Notes: a model not told the origin generated them from the letters alone. A stretch of DNA of 20,525 bases from JBHENC01 sp051000345 (GCA_051000345.1 JBPCOJ010000028.1:1-20525), one strand, 5' to 3'; shown: positions 1 through 7,079, counted from the first letter of the stretch. Numbers and translations: made by a program.

Positions 1-782
1 ACATACAGCGTTTGTCGCTCGTCTTGATGCTCGGGAGCGTGGTTGTTTACTTTTTCGGGGCGCGTCTCTTGCGGCTTTTGTTCGTTCCGCTCGTTCTGCT
101 TTTTCTGGCGCTGCCGATTCCCGCCATCGTCTTCAATAAAATTGCCTTTCCCTTGCAACTCTTCGCTTCGCAGTGCGCTGTGTGGGCGATGCGCCTTTTC
201 GACATTCCCGTACTGCGGATGGGCAACGTCATCGAGTTGATGCCGCTCGGCGCAAGAGAAACGAAACGGCTCGAAGTCGTCGAAGCGTGCAGCGGCATAC
301 GCTCATTAATGACGCTGATAACGCTCGCAGTCGTCTACGCTTATTTTACTTACCCACAAAATCCGAAAAACACGGGCGATGATGCCGCGAGCCTGAAGCG
401 CGTAAAGCAATTCGGCTTGTGGCGTTCGTTGATTATCGTGCTCGCGTCGATTCCGATTGCTATTTTGACGAACGCGATGCGCGTCAGCGGCATGGGCGTT
501 CTCGCGCGCTATTACGGCACGAAAGTCGCCGACGGCTTTTTTCATTCGTTTTCCGGGTGGGTGGTTTACATCGTCGCTTTTCTGTTGCTGTTTGCCGTCG
601 GTTGGGCGCTTGACCGCGCGGGCGCGCTGATTCTTAAAAGCCACGATGGAACAAACAATCGAACAACGAATGCGATGAATGCGGGCGCAGAAGCCTTGAA
701 ACCGGAAAAAGATCAAACATCTCATGCAACTCCGACTGCCGCTCCCGCAGTCGAAGCCGTTTCAATGAAGGGAGCGAAATAA
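1..782 (+). CDS. xrtA: Exosortase, EpsH/XrtA type (5' partial)
   Basis: Integral inner-membrane cysteine transpeptidase-like enzyme expected to cut PEP-CTERM proteins at their C-terminal sorting signal. The frame is open to the left edge, so the N-terminus is missing; the first in-window start-like codon is a TTG at 12 and is probably internal. Several hydrophobic segments are visible. All three signature sites are present: Cys in the EACSGIRSL motif (codon 288-290), Arg in NAMRVSGMG (codon 480-482) and His in FFHSFSGW (codon 543-545). The last ~45 residues are a hydrophilic tail rich in Asn, Thr and Ala. EpsI begins 5 nt after the stop, so the two are probably cotranscribed. The subtype XrtA is inferred from the neighbours (EpsI, PrsT, PEP-CTERM-type Wzz, kinase and transferase); exosortase family membership is firm, the subtype less so. 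Confidence 0.93.
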   Translation, partial: IQRLSLVLMLGSVVVYFFGARLLRLLFVPLVLLFLALPIPAIVFNKIAFPLQLFASQCAVWAMRLFDIPVLRMGNVIELMPLGARETKRLEVVEACSGIRSLMTLITLAVVYAYFTYPQNPKNTGDDAASLKRVKQFGLWRSLIIVLASIPIAILTNAMRVSGMGVLARYYGTKVADGFFHSFSGWVVYIVAFLLLFAVGWALDRAGALILKSHDGTNNRTTNAMNAGAEALKPEKDQTSHATPTAAPAVEAVSMKGAK

Positions 783-787
783 GACGC

Positions 788-1459
788 ATGAATAACGCAC
801 GTCAAACACAATCTTCCGCATCCTTGCGCTTCGTCGCACTGCTCGCGGCGCTTTTAGCGAGCGGCATTGTTATCAACGTCTGGAATAGAGTCGGCGAAGC
901 GCACGTCGAGCGTCGTCCGCTGAAGGACTTTCCCGCGCAGCTCGGTGCGTGGCGGCAAGTCGGCGCGGACGAGCGTTTCGATAAGGAAACAGAAGAAGTC
1001 TTGCGCGCGGATGATTATGTGGCGCGCAACTACGTTTTGCCGGACAATCGCACGGCGGGTTTTTACGTCGGCTATTACGCCACGCAGCGCAACGGCGCGA
1101 CTTACCACAGCCCGCTCAATTGTTTGCCCGGCTCCGGCTGGACGATGTCCGATCCGGCGAAGATTTTGATTACGCCCGCCAGCGGCGCGCCCGCCTTTGA
1201 AGCCAATCGCTACATTATCCAGAACGGCGCGAGCAAGCAGCTTTTGGTTTACTGGTATCAGGGACGCGGGCGCGCCGTGGCGAGCGAATATTGGGGCAAA
1301 ATTTATACTGTTCTAGATAGTGTCGAGCGGCGGCGCTCGGACGGCGCGATGGTGCGCGTAATGATGCCGCTCGGCAATTCTGAAGAAGCGACCTTACGCG
1401 CGGCGACGGATTTAGCCGCGCAATCAGCGCCCGCCTTACCAACGTATGTGCCGAACTAA
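788..1459 (+). CDS. epsI: EpsI family protein (exosortase-associated, DUF3485)
   Basis: EpsI proteins accompany, or are fused to the C-terminus of, XrtA-type exosortases in EPS loci; their biochemical role is not established. The 223-residue product has an N-terminal membrane anchor or uncleaved signal (about residues 13-31) and then a periplasmic domain. The family hallmark HSPLNCLPGSGW is at residues 107-118, with His107 and Cys112 as the conserved pair. A conserved aromatic stretch (LLVYWYQGRGR) follows. ATG start at 788 with GGAG at 771-774, a rather long spacing. It follows the exosortase stop by 5 nt, and 154 nt separate it from prsT. Here EpsI is a separate gene rather than an exosortase fusion. 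Confidence 0.9.
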   Translation: MNNARQTQSSASLRFVALLAALLASGIVINVWNRVGEAHVERRPLKDFPAQLGAWRQVGADERFDKETEEVLRADDYVARNYVLPDNRTAGFYVGYYATQRNGATYHSPLNCLPGSGWTMSDPAKILITPASGAPAFEANRYIIQNGASKQLLVYWYQGRGRAVASEYWGKIYTVLDSVERRRSDGAMVRVMMPLGNSEEATLRAATDLAAQSAPALPTYVPN

Positions 1460-1521
1460 GGGCGCAGAGGAAGCAGTAAACAATCACAAGTCAGAAAATT
1501 GACAAGTAAATAAACTTAAAA

Positions 1522-1602
1522 GCGCAGATTGCCTTCGGCTGGATTGCTTGCTCCAATCTTCCGGTACTCTTCAAGAGAAACGGCAAGCTGCGCGAAAAGG
1601 AG
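1522..1602 (+). promoter_or_regulatory. Candidate structured 5' leader of prsT ending at its ribosome-binding site
   Basis: The 12 nt at 1522-1533 pair with 1582-1593, giving 11 bp with one mismatch. The enclosed 48 nt hold a hairpin (1535-1546 with 1554-1564, core GATTG/CAATC) and a small CTCT/AGAG hairpin near 1567-1577, so a three-way junction is possible. The closing stem ends 3 nt before the AAGGAG ribosome-binding site at 1597-1602. I match it to no known riboswitch. Read by eye, no energy computed. Confidence 0.35.
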
Positions 1603-1613
1603 TGCTAACTTAA

Positions 1614-4025
1614 ATGAATCCATCAAACCGCACGCGTTGCCGAGGGCTTCGCCTGACAGCATTAATGCCTGCGTTGCTCGTCGCCGCGTTACTGCTGACG
1701 ACGGCCGCCTGCTCGAATCCAGCCAAAGCGAAGGCCGAACATCTTAGTCGCGGCGAAGCTTACCTGAAGGACAAAAAATATCAGGAAGCCTCGCTCGAAT
1801 TTCGCAGCGCCATACAGCTCGACGACAATCTCGCGCCAGCGCACTGGGGTCTCGCGCAGTCTTACGAAGGCCAACAGCGTTTCACGGAAATGTTCGACGA
1901 ACTAAAGCGCACTATTGCGCTCGACGCGAACAATCTGGACGCGCGCACCAAGCTCGGCAACTATTATCTGCTCGGCGGCAAGCAAGGCTCCGAAAACATC
2001 GCCGAAGCCGAACGGCTCGCCAACGAAGTTCTGCAAAAGAACCCGAACCACATCGAAGGCCACATACTGATGGCTGGCGTGCTCTTTGCGCAGGGGCAGC
2101 GCGATAAATCCCTCGCCGAACTCAACCGCGCCGTCGAGCTTGACCCCAAACGCGTCGAATCCTATCTAAGCCTCGCGCGCTTTTACACGCAGATTAACGA
2201 TCTGGCGAAGGCCGACGATACATTCAAGCGCGCCGTCAGCGTCAACAACACATCCGCTCTGGCGCACACGGAATACGGACGCTTCCTCGCTATCTTGAAG
2301 CGCGTGGATGCGGCGGAAGCAGAGTTCAAAAAGGCCATCGAAGTCGAGCCGACAAACGGCACGCCGCGCCGCGTGCTCGCCGAATTTTATCGTTTCGTCA
2401 CAAAGCAAAACGATAAGGCTGAAGAAGCCTACAAAGCCTTCGCCGATCTCGATAAGGAAACTCCGGACGGGCGCGCGCTGCTCGCGGATTTCTACGCAGG
2501 CACAGGGCGATATGACGATGCGGCGAATGTTTATCAAAGCATTATCGCCAAATCCCCTGACTATCAGCGCGCACGCTATGGCTTGAGCGAAGTTTTATTA
2601 CAGCGCGGCGACGCGGGCGGCGCGATTGCGCAGGCCAACGAAATTCTGAAAAAGGACGAACACGACCGGCAGGCGCTCTTGCTTCGCGCACGCGTCAACG
2701 CGCAGAGCACAGAACCGAAGGGCGTCGAAAAAGCCATCGAAGATTTGAGGGAAGTCTTAAAGCAGGAGCCGACTTCCAAGCCCGGTTTGTACTTTATGGC
2801 TGACGCCCAACTGCGCTCCGGCCAACTCGAACAAGCGCGCACCTTCGCCGCCGAACTCGAAAAAAATTACCCGGATTATCTGCCAGCGAAATTGATGCAA
2901 GTGCAAATTAACTTGGCGGGAAATGATCCGAAGCAAGCCTTGCGTATGGCAAGTGATTTAATTGACCGTCTCGGCAAGGCAAGCCCCGATGCCGAAACTT
3001 CGCCGCAGCTTCTGGCCGAACTTCGCTCCAAAGCCTTGACCGCGCGCGGCTCCGCGCAACTGCGTCTAGGCAATACGCAGGGCGCGCGTCAGGATTTATC
3101 TGCGGCGCGTGATATGGCTCCGAACGCGCCCTCTTCCTACGTGAATCTGGCCGCCGTCGCAATGGCCGAAAACAAATCGGATGAAGCGAGCGGGCTTTAT
3201 GATCGCGCGCTGGCAATTGACAATACGAACTTCGAGGCGCTAAATGGTCTGATTAATGTTTCCAACAAGCAGAATCGGCTCGATCAAGCGCACGCGCGTC
3301 TCGATCAATCTATAAATGGGCAGCCTAACAACGCCTCGCTGCATTTCCTGAAGGCGCAAATATACGGCTACCAGAAAAATCCGCAGGAAGCGGAATCGGA
3401 ACTGCGGCGCACCATCGAACTCGACGGCAATTATTTGCCAGCGTATTCGTCGCTCGCCGCGCTCTTTGTCAACACAAACAAGCAAGAACAGGCCATCGCC
3501 GAGTATCGCCGGATTCTGGAGAAAAAGCCTGACAGCGCCGCTGTTTACACTTTGATCGGAATTTTGGAAGACAGTCGCCGGAATTACGACGAAGCGATAA
3601 AAAATTATCGCAAAACTCTGGAACTCGACCCTAATTCGACATTTGCAGCTAATAACCTAGCTTGGGATTACGCCGCATACGATAAGGGAAATCTGGACGA
3701 AGCCATGCGACTCGCGCAAGGCAACGTGCAGAAATTTCCCGATATTTCCGGTTTTGTGGATACGCTCGGCTGGGTCTACTATAAAAAGAGTTTGCACGCG
3801 GCGGCTGTCGAACAGCTGCAAAAGGCGGTTAAGCTGGACGCCGCCAACGCGCAAAAAAACAAATCGACGCCGAGTCCCGTATATCGCTTTCACTTAGGCA
3901 TGGCACTCGCCGGTAAAGGCGATAAAGCCGGAGCACGACGCGAAATTGAACAAGCGCTCGTTCTGTCAAAGGACAAACCCTTTGCTGAAGCAGACGATGC
4001 GCGCAGAGCTTTGACAACACTTTGA
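1614..4025 (+). CDS. prsT: PEP-CTERM/exosortase system TPR lipoprotein (PrsT type)
   Basis: Large tetratricopeptide-repeat protein typical of exosortase EPS loci, thought to be a periplasmic, lipid-anchored scaffold for polysaccharide or protein export; its exact partner is unknown. The 803 residues begin with a basic n-region and a hydrophobic stretch (about 12-31) ending in TTAAC, so Cys33 could be lipidated. The lipobox is weak because the -3 residue is Thr rather than Leu. The rest is an almost unbroken array of ~34-residue TPRs with typical A..LG....Y and A...Y..A..L.P signatures (for example YLKDKKYQEASLEF, YDEAIKNYRKTLELDPNS). Start ATG 1614 has AAGGAG at 1597-1602. It is separated from epsI by a possibly structured leader and followed by hairpins before the PEP-CTERM gene. 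Confidence 0.9.
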   Translation: MNPSNRTRCRGLRLTALMPALLVAALLLTTAACSNPAKAKAEHLSRGEAYLKDKKYQEASLEFRSAIQLDDNLAPAHWGLAQSYEGQQRFTEMFDELKRTIALDANNLDARTKLGNYYLLGGKQGSENIAEAERLANEVLQKNPNHIEGHILMAGVLFAQGQRDKSLAELNRAVELDPKRVESYLSLARFYTQINDLAKADDTFKRAVSVNNTSALAHTEYGRFLAILKRVDAAEAEFKKAIEVEPTNGTPRRVLAEFYRFVTKQNDKAEEAYKAFADLDKETPDGRALLADFYAGTGRYDDAANVYQSIIAKSPDYQRARYGLSEVLLQRGDAGGAIAQANEILKKDEHDRQALLLRARVNAQSTEPKGVEKAIEDLREVLKQEPTSKPGLYFMADAQLRSGQLEQARTFAAELEKNYPDYLPAKLMQVQINLAGNDPKQALRMASDLIDRLGKASPDAETSPQLLAELRSKALTARGSAQLRLGNTQGARQDLSAARDMAPNAPSSYVNLAAVAMAENKSDEASGLYDRALAIDNTNFEALNGLINVSNKQNRLDQAHARLDQSINGQPNNASLHFLKAQIYGYQKNPQEAESELRRTIELDGNYLPAYSSLAALFVNTNKQEQAIAEYRRILEKKPDSAAVYTLIGILEDSRRNYDEAIKNYRKTLELDPNSTFAANNLAWDYAAYDKGNLDEAMRLAQGNVQKFPDISGFVDTLGWVYYKKSLHAAAVEQLQKAVKLDAANAQKNKSTPSPVYRFHLGMALAGKGDKAGARREIEQALVLSKDKPFAEADDARRALTTL

Positions 4026-4026
4026 G

Positions 4027-4122
4027 AGACCTTCATCGGGTCTTCCGGTTCTCGATAGCTGTAAGGGCTATCGAAAGCTCGACGGGATTTAGCTCCAAAA
4101 TCCTCGTTCGTGAACAACGGAG
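4027..4122 (+). promoter_or_regulatory. Cluster of stem-loops after prsT; possible terminator or leader of the PEP-CTERM gene
   Basis: The 247-nt spacer between prsT and the PEP-CTERM gene starts with four short perfect or near-perfect hairpins: AGACC/GGTCT (4027-4031 with 4039-4043), TCGATAGC/GCTATCGA (4052-4059 with 4067-4074), GGATTT/AAATCC (4085-4090 with 4098-4103), and CCTCGTT/AACGGAGG with one bulge (4102-4108 with 4115-4122). The last two overlap by two bases, so they may compete. None is followed directly by a T-tract; the nearest T-run is at 4150-4156. No convincing -35/-10 pair or sigma-54 GG-N10-GC site was found in the spacer. Confidence 0.35.
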
Positions 4123-4126
4123 GTTG

Positions 4127-4144
4127 ATGAAGGTATGGTTTTAA
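4127..4144 (+). other. Five-codon mini-ORF with a Shine-Dalgarno sequence (possible leader peptide)
   Basis: ATG at 4127 encodes MKVWF and a TAA stop. GGAGG lies at 4119-4123, only 3 nt upstream, and forms the 3' arm of the hairpin at 4102-4122, so it could be sequestered. It may be a chance occurrence. Confidence 0.2.
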
Positions 4145-4170
4145 CGCCGTTTTTTTGGTTAAGCGAAGTG

Positions 4171-4215
4171 GCCGACAAGCCTACTTTTTGCGAAACGAAA
4201 ATAAGCGGCGGGCAA
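4171..4215 (+). promoter_or_regulatory. Leader motif copy A (shared with the wzz leader)
   Basis: GCCG (4171-4174), then GAAACGAAAA (4192-4201), 3 nt, GCGGCGGG (4205-4212) and CAA. The same ordered blocks occur at 5222-5267 upstream of the chain-length gene. In both copies GCCG can pair with the CGGC inside the last block. Function unknown. Confidence 0.4.
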
Positions 4216-4272
4216 AACACTCTTTCAACACTCAACCGACGGTTCACACGAAAAAGGATTCACGGAGGATTT

Positions 4273-4956
4273 ATGAGAAATATCTTGACGGCGACGGCAA
4301 AAACACTTGCCCTCACCATCGCAGCCATCGCCCTTTTCACGCTCTCGCAGGGAACTGTGCGGGCAGACGAAATCACTGTTTCCGGTACTACCGCAGGCGC
4401 ATTCAACGGCCAAACGCCCAGTACCACTGCTACATTGCTGGGACTGACCTTCAACTCTTCCAATTTTACCGCCACGACTTCAGGTGGATTCGCGACACTC
4501 GGCGGGGTCGGTGGAGGCAATGACAATCTCGGCACGCTCACGCTTGCTAACACCAATGCTACCTACAACGGCAACACCTTTACATTGCAAGTGAACTTTA
4601 CTGCCCCGACCGGAATTGCCGGAAGCAGCACTGCGACATTTACGGCCAACCTGATCGGAAATGTGACGAGCACCGGCGCGGGCGGCGTGTTCGTTAATTT
4701 CGGTAACAGTGCATCGCAGACGTTCACGTTTTCAAATCCGAACGGAAGCGGCACGTTCTCGCTGACAGTCAACAATGTATCTATCGCTCCCGGTCAAACG
4801 GCATCGTTGACAGGTAACATTCAGGGAATGCAGAACCCGACGACGGCTCCTGTTCCCGAACCGGCGACGCTTTTGCTGCTCGGCACAGGCTTGACCGGAC
4901 TCGCAGGCGCGGCTCGTCGCAAATTGAAAATTCGACGCCTCGAAGAAGAAGTTTAA
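4273..4956 (+). CDS. Secreted PEP-CTERM sorting domain protein (probable exosortase substrate)
   Basis: A 227-residue exported protein with a signal peptide (basic MRN start, hydrophobic core, cut probably after residue ~34 near VRADE) and a textbook PEP-CTERM tail: VPEPA at 194-198, hydrophobic segment LLLLGTGLTGLAG, then basic AARRK. The exosortase is expected to cleave at the PEP motif and transfer the mature protein onward. The mature part is low-complexity, rich in Thr, Gly, Asn and Ser with short beta-like repeats and no Cys; I recognise no enzyme domain. Start at 4273 is chosen because GGAGG (4264-4268) lies just upstream and the signal peptide begins there; an in-frame ATG at 4135 would add 46 residues ahead of the signal peptide. 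Location inside the EPS locus makes it a likely dedicated substrate. Confidence 0.9.
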   Translation: MRNILTATAKTLALTIAAIALFTLSQGTVRADEITVSGTTAGAFNGQTPSTTATLLGLTFNSSNFTATTSGGFATLGGVGGGNDNLGTLTLANTNATYNGNTFTLQVNFTAPTGIAGSSTATFTANLIGNVTSTGAGGVFVNFGNSASQTFTFSNPNGSGTFSLTVNNVSIAPGQTASLTGNIQGMQNPTTAPVPEPATLLLLGTGLTGLAGAARRKLKIRRLEEEV

Positions 4957-4976
4957 CGAAGCGTCTTTAACACGGT

Positions 4977-5014
4977 AAAGCGTCGCGGCATTTCCTCTCC
5001 CCGCCGCGCGTTTT
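4977..5014 (+). terminator. Probable rho-independent terminator after the PEP-CTERM gene
   Basis: CGCGGC (4984-4989) pairs perfectly with GCCGCG (5003-5008). The stem extends by CG/CG across one bulged T and by AAAG (4977-4980) with TTTT (5011-5014), giving a GC-rich stem with a short U-tract, 20 nt past the stop codon. The T-run is short. A second hairpin, TACCGG/CCGGTA (5016-5021 with 5036-5041), follows at once. Confidence 0.55.
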
Positions 5015-5042
5015 CTACCGGCCTTTGAAAACTTTCCGGTAA

Positions 5043-5279
5043 TGCTTCGATTGATTAACGTGGACGCTTGCCCCGTCCGCAAATCGATTTAAGAAGCAAT
5101 GAACAAAACCGGACGAAGAAAAGTCGCAAGTATGGCGTGTGCAGTTATTGATTGCTCACGCCGAACAAATGCGACTTATATGCTCTCGGCTTTGCGCGTT
5201 GAAAAAGTTTTCGCATCTTTCGCCGTTGCCCGGTGAAACCAGCGGAAACGAAAACGCGGCGGGTCAAGGGTTTTGCCCG
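5043..5279 (+). promoter_or_regulatory. Candidate structured RNA leader upstream of wzz
   Basis: About 240 non-coding nt are packed with perfect stems. The first hairpin has TGCTTC/GAAGCA (5043-5048 with 5093-5098) enclosing GTGGACG/CGTCCGC (5060-5066 with 5074-5080). The second has AAGTCGCA/TGCGACTT (5121-5128 with 5170-5177), an internal loop, then GGCGTG/CACGCC (5134-5139 with 5157-5162), extended by GCA/TGC. The third has GTTTTCG/CGAAAAC (5207-5213 with 5249-5255) enclosing CCGTTG/CAGCGG. The last is CGGG.CAA/TTG.CCCG (5260-5279), which ends 7 nt before the ribosome-binding site. I do not recognise a known riboswitch core and saw no strong promoter inside. Confidence 0.45.
5222..5267 (+). 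promoter_or_regulatory. Leader motif copy B (shared with the PEP-CTERM gene leader)
   Basis: GCCG (5222-5225), GAAACGAAAA (5245-5254), 1 nt, GCGGCGGG (5256-5263), T, CAA. Same order and nearly the same spacing as 4171-4215. It lies inside the structured leader, 34 nt before the chain-length gene start. Confidence 0.4.
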
Positions 5280-5300
5280 AGAAAATAGGAGTGCCGAAAC

Positions 5301-6920
5301 ATGAGTGTCGAATTCCGCCAGCGCACGCCCGGCGAATACGCCCGTATCGTTTGGAAGCGCAAGTGGCTCATCCTTCTGCCTGCACTGGCTATCGCCTCGG
5401 CGGTTGCCATCGTTGTCTGGAAACTGCCGGACGTTTACCAATCCACCACACTGCTCATCGTCAAGCCGCCGACCTTTGCTCAGAATCTTGTTCCGACGCT
5501 GTCAGACGATGCGCTTGCCTCTCGCATTCAGGGTATTACGCAAGTCGTCACTAGCCGCTCGCAATTAGAGCCGCTCATCCTGAAACATAATCTGTATAAC
5601 CTAGAGCGCTCACGCGGCGAATCCATGGACGGAATCGTGGCGTTGATGCGCTCCAGAGACATTACGGTCGATCTCGACAAAAGCGCCCGCGACAATGTTC
5701 CGGCGTTCAGAATTTCCTACAAAGAGCGCACCCCGAAAGCGACGCAGGCCGTGACAGGCGAACTGGCGAGCCTATACGTTTCCGCCAATAAGAACGAGGC
5801 CATCAACAACGGCACGACGGCGAAGAATTTTTTCCAGCAGCAACTCGATCAAGCCAAAAGCGAACTCGACGCCATCGACCATCAGCGCATCGCGTACATG
5901 ACCGCGCACGTCGATAGTATGCCGACGACCGTGCAAGCCCTGCTCGGTCAATTAACGGGTTTGCGCGAACAGCAAAGAACGCTGACCACGGAAATCGGCC
6001 GCCTGCGTGATTCGCGCACAGCCTTGAGCAATTCGCTCAACGAGTTGATGAGCCAATCGAAAAACGAAAAGCAGTACATCATCGAAGACCAGACCGATCC
6101 TAAATCGACTCCCGCCTACGGCCAGCTCGTTCAACGCAAAGCGCAGCTCACCGCCGAGTTGCAGAACATGAAAACCACGCTCAGGGCGAAGAATCCAGAT
6201 GTCGTCGCCAAGCAAAACGAACTCGATGCCGTGCTTCGCGAAATGGATCAAATGATTGCCGATCATAAGATCAAGAGCGAGCAAATCAAACAAAGAATCG
6301 AATCTATTCCCGACGGGCGCATCAACGGGCTGAAAACCAATCTGCAACTCACGACCGGCGAACTCGCGCGAGAAGAACAACAACTCAGTCAGGCTACCGC
6401 GCAGATTGCCGCGATTGAATCGCGCATCAACAGCGTCCCCGGTTCCGAAGTCGCGCTCCAAGCTTTGGATAACGACTACAAAACGAAAAAGCTCGCCTAC
6501 GATTCGCTGCTTGAAAAGAAATCGAAGATTGACCTTTCCTCCGACGCCTCGACCAACGAGCAGGGCGAAACGATTCAGGTGATTGACCCTGCCAGCCTGC
6601 CGCAGCAACCAATCGCGCCGAAGCGCCCGATGTTGATTGCGCTCGGCCTCGCGCTCGGCCTCGGCTTCGGCTTTGCGCTCGCCGCACTCTTTGAAGTGCC
6701 GCGCCTTTTGACGATTCAAACAACAGAGGACGCCGCGCACTACACGGGACTGCCCGTGCTCGCTTCCGTGCCGGAACTTTTAACCGCGCAGGAAGCGCGC
6801 CGCATTCCGCAGCGCCGACTGCTGCTGCTCGCCGCCGGAATCGCCATCACGATCCTGAGCATCCCCGCGCTCGCCCTCGCCCTGAAAGCGACGCACATCT
6901 TCGACCGCTTCGTGTCGTAA
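5301..6920 (+). CDS. Wzz/GNVR-type polysaccharide chain-length determinant (PEP-CTERM/XrtA locus type)
   Basis: Inner-membrane polysaccharide co-polymerase that sets EPS chain length, working with the tyrosine autokinase two genes downstream. The 539-residue product has an N-terminal Wzz domain with TM1 at about 22-40, then a long periplasmic coiled-coil region (about 170-410; many Q/E/L heptads such as QQQLDQAKSELDAIDHQ). Next come the Pro-rich stretch before TM2 (LPQQPIAPKRP, 433-443), TM2 at 444-464, and an extra C-terminal hydrophobic segment at about 507-528. It has no kinase domain of its own, consistent with a separate kinase gene. ATG 5301 has a TAGGAG ribosome-binding site at 5286-5291. 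It is preceded by a 344-nt non-coding stretch with a probable terminator and a structured leader, so it may be a separately controlled transcription unit. Confidence 0.92.
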   Translation: MSVEFRQRTPGEYARIVWKRKWLILLPALAIASAVAIVVWKLPDVYQSTTLLIVKPPTFAQNLVPTLSDDALASRIQGITQVVTSRSQLEPLILKHNLYNLERSRGESMDGIVALMRSRDITVDLDKSARDNVPAFRISYKERTPKATQAVTGELASLYVSANKNEAINNGTTAKNFFQQQLDQAKSELDAIDHQRIAYMTAHVDSMPTTVQALLGQLTGLREQQRTLTTEIGRLRDSRTALSNSLNELMSQSKNEKQYIIEDQTDPKSTPAYGQLVQRKAQLTAELQNMKTTLRAKNPDVVAKQNELDAVLREMDQMIADHKIKSEQIKQRIESIPDGRINGLKTNLQLTTGELAREEQQLSQATAQIAAIESRINSVPGSEVALQALDNDYKTKKLAYDSLLEKKSKIDLSSDASTNEQGETIQVIDPASLPQQPIAPKRPMLIALGLALGLGFGFALAALFEVPRLLTIQTTEDAAHYTGLPVLASVPELLTAQEARRIPQRRLLLLAAGIAITILSIPALALALKATHIFDRFVS

Positions 6921-6923
6921 AAA

Positions 6924-7060
6924 CAGAAGTCAGAGAACAGTATTCAGAAGTCAGGAGTCAGAAGTCAGAATGGAGATGCGTTAATGCATAATCTCGATGT
7001 TCATCACACTCGCGTTTTCTATTTTTATTCTGTCTCCTGACTTCTGAATACTGACTCCTG
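6924..7060. repeat. Heptamer-built inverted repeat, copy 1
   Basis: The left side (6924-6972) is seven in-register 7-nt units of the form CAGNAKT or close to it (CAGAAGT, CAGGAGT, CAGTATT and others). The right side (7026-7060) is five units of the reverse complement. 6938-6963 pairs with 7028-7053 with one mismatch, including a perfect 19-bp core. The ~64-nt interior is unrelated to copy 2. It fills most of the 159-nt gap between wzz and the ATPase gene; there is no ORF or transposase. Confidence 0.85.
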
Positions 7061-7079
7061 CTTTACCGAGGTTAATAAC

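Noticed and set aside
1499..1530. Promoter for prsT with a perfect TTGACA at 1499-1504
   Set aside because: No acceptable -10 hexamer at 15-19 nt spacing; only an isolated -35-like match.
4135..4272. In-frame 46-residue N-terminal extension of the PEP-CTERM protein
   Set aside because: The signal peptide and a strong GGAGG point to the ATG at 4273; the extension is polar and overlaps the leader motif.
4145..4272. Sigma-54 promoter upstream of the PEP-CTERM gene, as expected for PrsK/PrsR-controlled genes
   Set aside because: No GG-N10-GC arrangement found; the GG at 4170 and nearby GC pairs have the wrong spacing.
5207..5279. c-di-GMP (GEMM) or cobalamin riboswitch in the wzz leader
   Set aside because: The conserved GEMM core and the B12 box are not present; only superficial GGTGAAA-like similarity.
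5952..6740. Long minus-strand reading frame opposite wzz (similar ones opposite the YCF48-like gene, the sugar transferase and mfd)
   Set aside because: Codon-bias shadows: low-complexity Arg/Leu-rich products over clearly coding plus-strand genes, with no domain or ribosome-binding site.
6924..7060. Insertion-sequence remnant or CRISPR array at the heptamer repeats
   Set aside because: No transposase fragment or target-site duplication seen, and the units are tandem 7-mers without spacers.
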